NCBI GenBank assembly: GCA_030560485.1
Contig: JAKTTS010000041.1
Coordinates: forward strand, 1-54,608
Reading direction: 5' to 3'
Origin: Ascoidea tarda (nom. inval.)
Taxonomy: Eukaryota > Ascomycota > Saccharomycetes > Ascoideales > Ascoideaceae
Length of the DNA: 54,608 nucleotides
The notes under the pieces are model-generated. The model saw only the letters and a list, made by a program, of their open reading frames with translations. It ran no database searches and was not told the DNA's origin. The position numbers and the translations under genes were made by a program. Positions 48,198 through 54,608 of this stretch are shown here, one piece after another (positions within the stretch are counted from its first letter, which is position 1; every line of letters starts with the position of its first letter).

Positions 48198-48221
48198 TCA
48201 AAATTAAAACTAAAACTAAAA

Positions 48222-48845
48222 TTAATTCTCAATTTCTCCTTTTTTTTCAACCCAATCTTGAAATGATCCAATATAATTTCCTCTTTTTTTGTATCCAAAT
48301 GTGCCTGCAAGTTCCTCAGCTGTTGTTGATCTTACTCCTGCATGACAATAAAAAATCACCTCTCTATCAATTCCTGGCTTTTCAAACCCAAATATTTCTT
48401 CAAACTTTTCTTCATCTAAATCTAATGCTCCTGGGGCTGTTTTCAAAGGAAGGTTAATCGATTTAGGTATGTGTCCTGACTTATATTCTTCTGGCTCCCT
48501 TACATCAATCAAAACCGCTGAACTCGCACTTCCATCAATACCTTCAACCACCTTTTTTATATCTTCAAACATATAAGTTTTTGCCTCGTAGGTTTTACTA
48601 ATACAACTATTCTCACTTGCACTTTCTTCAGGATTATTTGAATAAAACCTCAAATTGGAATGTCTGCTATACTCGTTAATTCTAACATATCTGTTGTATC
48701 CACTGTATCCAATATGTATATTGTTTCCTCTGCTTTGATTCAAAAAAGAGATTCCTCTATAACATATTATTGGCTGCACAAAAACTCTTTGTATCCCTTT
48801 TTTCGCAATTGGTATCTTACTCATTACCATTTTGCAGTTCGCCAT
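48222..48845 (-). CDS. RDL2: Mitochondrial rhodanese-domain protein (Rdl2/Aim42 type)
   Basis: A 207-residue protein. A long N-terminal extension (about 1-85) is rich in Arg, Ser, Asn and Tyr with few acids, as in a mitochondrial presequence. The single rhodanese domain (about 90-205) includes VLIDVREPEEYKSGHIPKSINLPLKTAPGAL, the active-site loop FYCHAGVRSTTAEELAG with the catalytic Cys, and GSFQDWVEKKG. The STTAEELA and APGAL blocks match S. cerevisiae Rdl2 (KTAEELA, APGAL) better than Rdl1. Thiosulfate sulfurtransferase activity is inferred from the CxxGxR loop. Rdl2 itself has 149 residues. Alternative starts at Met6 or Met8 would keep the presequence. Confidence 0.85.
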   Translation of the reverse strand: MANCKMVMSKIPIAKKGIQRVFVQPIICYRGISFLNQSRGNNIHIGYSGYNRYVRINEYSRHSNLRFYSNNPEESASENSCISKTYEAKTYMFEDIKKVVEGIDGSASSAVLIDVREPEEYKSGHIPKSINLPLKTAPGALDLDEEKFEEIFGFEKPGIDREVIFYCHAGVRSTTAEELAGTFGYKKRGNYIGSFQDWVEKKGEIEN

Positions 48846-49221
48846 TTTCTATCTTGCCCTTTTCTTAGTTTTACTTCTTCGTTTCTTTATCGATCAACTG
48901 ATATTTATTTACGCAGGCAAACTACTCGGTTTTTCTTCTTCCAACTTTTACAGCCCAATCATTTTTAGCTCAATTACCCAGAAACAAACCCTAAAAATCC
49001 TTTCTCCAGCTTTTATTGTAGCACCAGAATAAAGTTCCATTCCTACAAGGAATGGCTTGTCTCTTCCTGTGACCTCTCTGGATTTAACTATCACTACAAC
49101 TCAAAATCAAACATTCATCTCTCTCTTTTTTCTACAGTAGATTTTCCATCCCAAAAAAAAAAAAAAAAGTGGATATCACATAAATTTAATTGTATATAAC
49201 TATTTAATCAATATTTCTTCT
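48846..49221. other. Rhodanese gene upstream region / DUF2462 gene 3' side
   Basis: About 375 bases. It holds a perfect hairpin (49037-49055) and a run of 17-18 A residues (about 49152-49169). No supported ORF. Confidence 0.55.
49037..49055. promoter_or_regulatory. Perfect 7-bp inverted repeat with 5-base loop
   Basis: CCATTCC, TACAA, GGAATGG, about 190 bases upstream of the rhodanese ATG. The arms contain CATTCC, the core bound by Tec1-type TEA factors, here as an inverted pair. Confidence 0.4.
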
Positions 49222-49616
49222 CTATTTTTGGCTTTTATCACTTTTTTTAATCTCTCTCTTCGACCCTTTGACTAACTCCAAATGACCAACTCTGCTCGCA
49301 ATAAGTTTTTCTGTTGAGCTTATGATATTACCATACTTTTTAAATGTACCTAGATTTTTGGTAGTTTTGATCTTACTGGTTTTTTTTGGTTTGATGATTT
49401 TTGGTGCTGCTTTTCTGGGGTTTTTTCTGGTACAATCACAATCAAAAAAGGAAATAAAAAAAATAATTACACTATTAGCAATGAACCGAAAATAATTCAA
49501 AAAAAAAATCTAAAACAATCTAAAAACATTCAAACCACATTATCGAATAAAACTTACTGTTTTTTAGTTATTCTTTTTAAAGGTTTATCCTTTAACTTCA
49601 AGTTTCCTTGAGCCAT
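49222..49616 (-). CDS. Small basic DUF2462-type protein, spliced (87 residues)
   Basis: Exon 1 (49616-49558) encodes MAQGNLKLKDKPLKRITKK and ends within a codon. Exon 2 (49426-49222) continues KNPRKAAPKIIKPKK and ends after ASRVGHLELVKGSKRE. Splicing gives 87 residues with about 30 Lys and Arg. The start MAQG, the R/K-rich region with P-x-I-x-PKK and the GHLELVKG tail are hallmarks of the DUF2462/UPF0390 family (human C19orf53; a small S. cerevisiae member exists). Proteins of this type are predicted nucleolar; the function is unknown. Without splicing, exon 2 alone reads as a false membrane-like ORF from intron sequence. Confidence 0.85.
49427..49557 (-). other. Spliceosomal intron in the DUF2462-type gene
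   Basis: A 131-base intron. On the minus strand the donor is GTAAGT, the branch TGCTAAT (49480-49474) and the acceptor TACCAG. It interrupts codon 20 after its second base, and joining gives KKQ-KNPRKAAPK in frame. Confidence 0.88.
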
Positions 49617-50087
49617 CTTATATTTTTGACTAGTTGTAAATTCGTTAATTTGATATGATAGGTATTCTTCATATCAAACCAACTGTTTTTTCACTTTATT
49701 TTTCCTGTCTTTTTTTTGTACTGGATGAAAAAGGAATCAAGATGAATATTTTTTCACTCCTACAAACTTTCACATGCAAACAATCAGCAGCAGTGACACA
49801 ACTCAACATCTCAGTTGTACAGATATGCACGTGCATTATATCTATTGCCTATCCTAATTTCTGCGCGTGCGCTTTTACTCAGACCCGTTATTGTACAGCA
49901 TACACGTGTATTTTTTCGTCCAGCATTATCCAAGAAGCCTCAAAGGTGGCGAATCCCTCGAAACTCGCTGCAAGCTCGCATGAGCTTTCATACATCCTAC
50001 GTTCATATTGGAAATGCTTGATTTTGTTGTAATGAATCCATGATCATATAAAGAAGTACACAGAAAAGAAGAGCATAGAAGAAAACG

Positions 50088-50111
50088 CCAGTCCCTTTTA
50101 TATAGGACTGG
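50088..50111. repeat. 7-bp inverted repeat flanking a TATA-like spacer
   Basis: CCAGTCC, CTTTTATATA, GGACTGG. The TATA word sits exactly between the arms. It is about 470 bases from the DUF2462-type ATG, so its role is unclear. Confidence 0.5.
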
Positions 50112-50305
50112 TTTACATCCCCAAAGCGTCACGGGAGCAGACCGGCAACACATGCCGAGGGACAGGTAGAGACTGAAGTAGAAATCCGGTTGCTTTGCAA
50201 TATTTAGCAGCACCATTCAGTTAGAAAAGCATACTAGTTTTTAATCCGTAAATAATTCTTAAATCTGCAGTTGGACTTTCTATGTTTATATTCAAAAATG
50301 CTCGC

Positions 50306-50338
50306 CAATGAGCTCGAAATGGGCTCAAAAGCTCATTG
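50306..50338. repeat. 9-bp inverted repeat within a GAGCTC-rich cluster
   Basis: CAATGAGCT, a 15-base spacer, AGCTCATTG. The surrounding 50295-50390 contains at least five further GAGC or GCTC words in both orientations, giving multiple possible pairings. Confidence 0.6.
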
Positions 50339-50579
50339 AACTCGCATAGTTCAAAAAGCTCGAACACCACGAGCAATTCACTATTCAAAACACCAGTCAA
50401 CAAATAAATTTATAAATCAATAAATCAATCAATAATTAAATAAACAAATAATCCAACATATAATCCAAATATAAATACTTTGCGTATTTATCTATATATA
50501 CCACAAAATTTTCTCAAAACGTATCAAAAATTTGTAAAAAAAGTATAAGGCACAATGAAATAAATTGATGTTATAATCC

Positions 50580-51920
50580 TTATATAATAGACTCTTGAAT
50601 ATTATATATCTTAATGAGTTTTTCCCAACTTTCATAGTCTAATCTGAAAACAATATGATTCACTCGATCATCTTCATACAACTTTTTCTCCAATCTATAC
50701 CTTGAATCCTTATTGTCTAACTTGCTCAATGGAACAACTTCTTCAATTGTAGGGAAACCGCTATCATTATTAAAATCAATCCTGATTTTATTATCTTTAA
50801 CTAAAAAACTCATATAAAACATATTTTCAACAGTTCTGGAAAACGATTTTGGATCAATGAAAAATTTAAAAATATTGATTTTTTTATTATTTGGATGTTC
50901 TTTCGTATATTTTTGAAAAACCTTATAACATAAATGAACTGATTTTGCAGTGTCATCTTTCCTTAAATTACTAGTATTCTTCAAATCATCTAAAGTTAAC
51001 TTGTCTGCTGTAATTTTTTCTCCATTTGGTAAATCGTTAATCTGATGCTGTTTCAATCGTTTTTTTCTCACATTCATTGTAGTATTCAAGAAATCAATTG
51101 TTGGCGCTTTCTTTGAGAAGAAAAGACTTGCAGTACCAACCCTTAAAAAATTTATTTTATTTGTATTTCCAGAAGTTTTGGCTGTTATTTTTTGATTATT
51201 TTTTTTTGGTTTCTGGCTTGCATGGTGATCATCTAAAATTATATTCTTTTTATTATTATTGTTATTGTTTTGATGAGCACCATGAAAACTGTCATTACCA
51301 TCACTATCACTATCACTATCACTATCATTAACATTATCATTATCATTATCATAATTATCATTATCATCATCAAAATCACCACCAAAATCATTATCTTCAT
51401 TAGAGATATCATTTTGCGAGTGCAAACTAGAAAATTTTCTCTTAAAGTTCATTAAAAACCCATTAATATCAATATTTTTATTGGAATGATCAACTTTTAA
51501 ATTCTTTATTGAGATCTCAGCATTTTCAGTAACATTTAAAAGAACTTCTGAATCAATCGCGTGAACAACATTATTGAGAATTTTTGAATCTTTGGTTTCA
51601 TAAAATAAAAACCTCAAAAGCTGATAATCCCTTTTGACAGTTTTCAATCCATTCTCACCCAAAGCCTTTTTTCGATGAAGCTTTGTATCCAAATTAAGCA
51701 GCCTGTATCGTTTAACCAAGTTTTTTTTTGAGTCATTACTTTCATCATTACTCGATATGGCGTCTGGGTCTAGCTCTTGCAGGTCGTCCTTCTCCAGGGA
51801 AAGCGAAGAAGTAAGGCTGATGTTACTGGAGTTGCTGTCTTGCCCGCTTTTTGTAAGAGTTGGGTCTGAAGCTCCATCAGCATCTTCAGCACCTTCAGCA
51901 CTGTTGTTTTCTGCAAACAT
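50580..51920 (-). CDS. NSE4: Smc5-Smc6 complex kleisin Nse4
   Basis: About 446 residues from the ATG at 51920 (402 in S. cerevisiae). The N-terminal kleisin part contains LVKRYRLLNLDTKLHRKKALGENGLKTVKRDYQLLRFLFYETKDSKILNNVVHAIDSEVLL. The C-terminal winged-helix domain contains INIFKFFIDPKSFSRTVENMFYMSFLVKDNKIRI, the strongest Nse4 signature, and ends with FRLDYESWEKLIKIYNI. Nse4 bridges the Smc5 and Smc6 heads in DNA repair. The middle has an acidic Asp/Asn/Ser repeat (51295-51375) from a CATTAT/CACTAT simple repeat. The frame is open further upstream but has no ATG there. Confidence 0.92.
   Translation of the reverse strand: MFAENNSAEGAEDADGASDPTLTKSGQDSNSSNISLTSSLSLEKDDLQELDPDAISSNDESNDSKKNLVKRYRLLNLDTKLHRKKALGENGLKTVKRDYQLLRFLFYETKDSKILNNVVHAIDSEVLLNVTENAEISIKNLKVDHSNKNIDINGFLMNFKRKFSSLHSQNDISNEDNDFGGDFDDDNDNYDNDNDNVNDSDSDSDSDGNDSFHGAHQNNNNNNKKNIILDDHHASQKPKKNNQKITAKTSGNTNKINFLRVGTASLFFSKKAPTIDFLNTTMNVRKKRLKQHQINDLPNGEKITADKLTLDDLKNTSNLRKDDTAKSVHLCYKVFQKYTKEHPNNKKINIFKFFIDPKSFSRTVENMFYMSFLVKDNKIRIDFNNDSGFPTIEEVVPLSKLDNKDSRYRLEKKLYEDDRVNHIVFRLDYESWEKLIKIYNIQESII
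51293..51372. repeat. NSE4: CAT-TAT / CAC-TAT hexamer repeat in NSE4
   Basis: Imperfect tandem hexamers that encode runs of Asp-Ser and Asp-Asn in the Nse4 linker. Its length is likely variable. Confidence 0.85.
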
Positions 51921-52078
51921 TCTTGATCTAATCTCTGCAGCGCTACCACAGCTGCTGTTCAGGTAGCTGTTGCTGCTGCGGCCGGGTGACTGGAATTTGA
52001 AAGCAGCACCTCCATGAAGAATCCATCTCAAGTTTTGTTGTGCAACCCTTCAAAGCCATATTCATCCATTGTTTAAAA

Positions 52079-53122
52079 ATGAAGTCCAATGTTTGTCTAA
52101 TCTCAAGGATTTGGTGCTTGCTTTTTATGGCTGCTTGGGGCTCAGCTACTCATCTTTATTTATTTCCAATCTTTAACGGCTTATCATCTAGCAGCAGTTC
52201 CATTCTCTCATCAAATGACTTCAAGTTAATTATTGCTCAAAGAAGTGGGTTGCTGGATAATTATTCATCTAATGAGTTTGAAAACCCTCAATTAATCGGT
52301 GAAATAGAGGGAGATCTGGGTTTTTTTGATATGAATGAAATAACAGACACTAATGGAAAGAAAAATGGTCATCTAGTTATCATTACTAACGAACATCTAG
52401 ACTTGAAATCAAACAAACCCGTCAATTTTCAAACTGATTTTGACGATGCATTGGTTTATGAATCAATTAATGAAATATTAGCTGATAATGGTGATGAAGT
52501 TAACCAAATCGATCAATTCTCGATTTTTTATAATTTCAACACCGAAGACAGTGACAACACTAACTTTGTTGACAAAGTCTTGAGTTCTGAGTTGAGTGTT
52601 TTGAACTACGACAATATTAAAATACCTAAAAAATTACCAGTTTTAAATTTCATTGAAAAATTGCAATCTTTCAATATTAAAGTTACTTTACTTTTAACCA
52701 ATAATAATCTGGAAAGTAATGAATCCTCCTTTTCCAAAAATTCACCTGCTAAAACATTGAAGTCTACTGACAACACAAAAATATACAAGAGATCACTATT
52801 AACATCATCTGGTTGTTTTTTGTCTGAAGAAGATTGTATTATGTCTACAAACAATTGTAATACAAATGGCATTTGCTCATCATCTTCTAATGGTGATTGC
52901 TGGAGCTGTATTTGTTCTGCTTCTTATAATCAGACCAAAAAATCCACCACAACATGGGCAGGTTCTGACTGTTCAAAAATCGATATTTCTATTCAATTCA
53001 ACTTGTTATTTTGGTCTGCGTTTTTATTAATTGATTTTTTAATAGGTGCTTTAAAGTTAATCTTTAAAATGAACGAACAAGAACTACCAGGTATTTTAAG
53101 CGCTGCTACAAATGGTAAATAA
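52079..53122 (+). CDS. Type I membrane protein with Vps3844-like (DUF3844) C-terminus
   Basis: A 347-residue protein. The ATG at 52079 starts a signal peptide (SRIWCLLFMAAWGSA). A lumenal region follows. A Cys-rich, EGF-like module (about 240-300, GCFLSEEDCIMSTNNCNTNGICSSSSNGDCWSCIC) has eight or more cysteines. Then come WAGSDCSKIDISIQFNLLFW and one membrane helix (about 312-333), and a short cytosolic tail. This arrangement, with the Cys-rich module next to the membrane helix, is typical of the fungal Vps3844/DUF3844 family, thought to act in ER or vacuolar sorting. It is divergent from NSE4 with only 158 bases between starts. Confidence 0.8.
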   Translation: MKSNVCLISRIWCLLFMAAWGSATHLYLFPIFNGLSSSSSSILSSNDFKLIIAQRSGLLDNYSSNEFENPQLIGEIEGDLGFFDMNEITDTNGKKNGHLVIITNEHLDLKSNKPVNFQTDFDDALVYESINEILADNGDEVNQIDQFSIFYNFNTEDSDNTNFVDKVLSSELSVLNYDNIKIPKKLPVLNFIEKLQSFNIKVTLLLTNNNLESNESSFSKNSPAKTLKSTDNTKIYKRSLLTSSGCFLSEEDCIMSTNNCNTNGICSSSSNGDCWSCICSASYNQTKKSTTTWAGSDCSKIDISIQFNLLFWSAFLLIDFLIGALKLIFKMNEQELPGILSAATNGK

Positions 53123-53542
53123 GTTGTTAATCATTTGGTCTAAGTTTTATATACATATTAGATAATCTATGTATTTCTGAAAAAAATATAGTACTCATAG
53201 TATACATAGGCATATATCTTTACTATATTTTTCGATTTCTGTCATCCAAAATATTGTATTAACAATGTTCAATTAAGGTTTCCTAATTTTAATTTAAGTC
53301 TAACTGTCCAATTTTATTTTTTAAAAACCAAATTGTTTATTTTAGTTGTGAAATAACTTTTAGCCTAGTTGATAACTACATGTCATACCAAAAGTGTATT
53401 TATGACAGATTATGGACTTTTATTGGTTAATCAAATAAAATAAAATAAAAGGCTATTTCTTTGAAAAAGGATATAAAATGATTCAAAAAAAAAAAATAAC
53501 AATACATAGTTAAAAATTACAAATTATAAATGATTAGAGAGG
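53123..53542. other. Convergent intergenic region, Vps3844-like / KAP121
   Basis: About 420 AT-rich bases between two 3' ends. It has A runs near 53485-53495 and TATA-like words. No ORF, repeat or RNA gene recognised. Confidence 0.55.
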
Positions 53543-54552
53543 TCAATTGGTAAAAAGCTTTTGAATTTGATGTTGTGTTTCGGCAGGATACGTATGAATC
53601 ATTTGAAGAGCAGCCTCATTCCCTAATTTTCCTAATAGAATCTTTAAACATTGAACCAACCTCTTTGCATTTTGAGCAATAATAGAACGATTATATGCTG
53701 CCAGTATCAAAATTTTCATAATTTTCGGCACTTCAGTTTTTAGCCATAGTACCAATTCCTCACCCTCAGCATTACTGCAAACGCTTGAAACTGAAACAAC
53801 CGCAATCTCACTTGTTTCGGGAATTGTCGCTAGATAAAATAATCTTGTCAATCTATTCAAACAATAACCATTGTAATTTCGATCCCCATATTGAGAACAT
53901 AGACCGATAATATATATCGATAATTGTTTTATTTGCAAATTGGTATCGTTAGCAAGATTAACCTTTAAAGTGTCCTCGAATAAATCTTTGTAAAGATATG
54001 AATCAGGCCCACAAAATTCAATCATATCTGCAATTATATTAAAACCGCAAGACTTGATCGATAAATCTTGGTTGTCATTTAAAAGAATATTAATTAAAAC
54101 AATCAACTCTTGAAAACCATTATTAAGCCAACTGGATCTTCGGAATTTAAACACAAATTTAATAAAACTGTTTATATTATCCAATAGCTCTTCATCCACA
54201 TCTACATCATTATTATCTTCAAGTTCTTCACTATATTCGTCGAAATTAGATTCCCTTTCTTTAATTCTTTTATAGCATTCCAATAAATTTTTATAGATTG
54301 CCTTGGCAAAATATAACAACTGATCATCAGTTACAGCATTGTCTTGGTCTAAAATACATAAACATTCAATTAAACACTCATAATAACTAATCAACAATTC
54401 GGTCGAAGTTTCACTAATCAAACTAGATACAATTTTATCAACAATACTTTTCCACAATTTTAATGTCTCATCAGAAAGTATGATTCTTGAATCAGCCAAT
54501 TTATCATTGTTTAAATTATTTTGAGATTTATTAAATTCATCATTAGCATTTC

Positions 54553-54608
<56 letters not shown>
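53543..54608 (-). CDS. PSE1: Karyopherin Kap121/Pse1, C-terminal part (cut by window edge)
   Basis: The frame stays open to the right edge, so only about 355 C-terminal residues are visible. The best match is the end of S. cerevisiae Kap121/Pse1: ELEDNNDVDVDEELLDNINSFI against DEDLLDEINKSI, then DMIEFCGPDSYLYKD and IKQLSIYIIGLCSQYG (yeast IRQAASYIIGVCAQYA), and the final LLGKLGNEAALQMIHTYPAE (yeast KLLGFLPSSDAMAIFNRYPAD). The domain is made of HEAT repeats. Kap121 is a RanGTP-dependent importer of ribosomal and other proteins. At the window edge a run of at least 18 AAT codons encodes poly-Asn. The TTG at 54499 is internal, not a start. Confidence 0.82.
54554..54608 (-). repeat. PSE1: AAT triplet run encoding poly-Asn at the window edge
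   Basis: At least 18 consecutive ATT triplets on the plus strand, read as Asn codons in KAP121. The run continues past the window. Confidence 0.93.

Larger units (their letters stand above)
45899..48221. promoter_or_regulatory. 2.3-kb gene-free region upstream of the TOS8-like gene
   Basis: The longest gap in the window. 46320-46930 and 47180-47420 are G+C-rich for this genome. Between them lie T-rich tandem repeats (46946-46990 and 47003-47035). 47550-47930 contains GTGTTTTTGCG at 47874-47884. Several overlapping ORFs up to 166 codons have mixed frames, a composition unlike the genes, and no recognised product. I see no tRNA or known ncRNA signature, but a lncRNA cannot be excluded. Confidence 0.5.
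49617..50579. other. Upstream region of the DUF2462-type gene
   Basis: About 960 bases. It has CACGTG at about 49828-49833 and a second near 49902-49907, an inverted repeat around a TATA-like core (50088-50111), and a dense cluster of GAGCTC/GAGC words (50295-50390). The end nearest NSE4 is AT-rich. Confidence 0.5.

Noticed and set aside
45899-48221. Search for snRNA, SRP RNA, RNase P or centromere-like signature
   Set aside because: I saw no conserved U1/U2/U5/U6, SRP or RNase P core and no point-centromere pattern; cannot exclude diverged RNAs.
49655-50032. 125-codon Cys/Ile-rich ORF
   Set aside because: No motif, lies in the upstream region of the DUF2462-type gene and has overlapping alternative frames.
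1-54608. Transposons, LTRs or horizontally acquired genes
   Set aside because: No reverse transcriptase, integrase, transposase or terminal repeats were recognised, and all larger genes look like ordinary yeast genes.

Overview
The window is nuclear DNA of a budding yeast (Saccharomycotina). It is AT-rich and carries 26 recognisable or well-supported protein genes on both strands. Three of them hold short spliceosomal introns with GTATGT or GTAAGT donors and CTAAC/CTAAT branch sites. Most genes have a clear Saccharomyces cerevisiae counterpart, named here from remembered family sequences because no search was possible. I see no tRNA, rRNA, transposon, LTR, CRISPR array or bacterial island.

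Layout, left to right. 0-13 kb: a mitochondrial AAA-like ATPase (+), VTC4 (-), a SHE10/OSW7-like protein (-), GLC8 (-), PRE5 (+, spliced), VPS55 (+) and RAD57 (+). 13-27 kb: an FBXO21-like F-box protein (-), a LEE1-like CCCH zinc-finger protein (+), ELP6 (-), an SDT1/PHM8 nucleotidase (+), a 1.8-kb AT-rich gap, and the large 5-oxoprolinase OXP1 (+). 27-40 kb: ERJ5 (-), an unrecognised nuclear-looking protein (-), TAN1 (+, spliced), DUG1 (-), a 98-codon mitochondrial-looking ORF (-), an MPS2-like spindle-pole protein (-) and SEC10 (+). 40-54.6 kb: the SR-protein kinase SKY1 (-), a TOS8/CUP9 TALE homeodomain protein (-), a 2.3-kb gene-free stretch, a mitochondrial rhodanese (-), a tiny spliced DUF2462-type gene (-), NSE4 (-), a Vps3844-domain membrane protein (+), and the 3' part of KAP121/PSE1 (-), which runs off the right edge.

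The genes are housekeeping and do not form one pathway. Some share a theme: glutathione turnover (OXP1, DUG1), phosphate economy (VTC4, and SDT1/PHM8 if it is the PHM8 type, both with CACGTG sites upstream), tRNA modification (ELP6, TAN1), and recombination or SMC biology (RAD57, NSE4).

The most notable signal concerns the genetic code. CTG codons are almost absent at conserved leucines: none found in DUG1 or VPS55, one in VTC4, two in OXP1. The few present fall at polar, small or unconserved positions, and those in VTC4 and OXP1 line up with serine in the remembered S. cerevisiae proteins. This points to a lineage where CUG is not plain leucine (CUG-Ser, possibly CUG-Ala). Such avoidance resembles what is published for Ascoidea, but the genus is inference. 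Leucines written here for CTG may therefore be wrong. A second unusual property is that regions upstream of genes are often much richer in G+C than the genes, the reverse of S. cerevisiae promoters.
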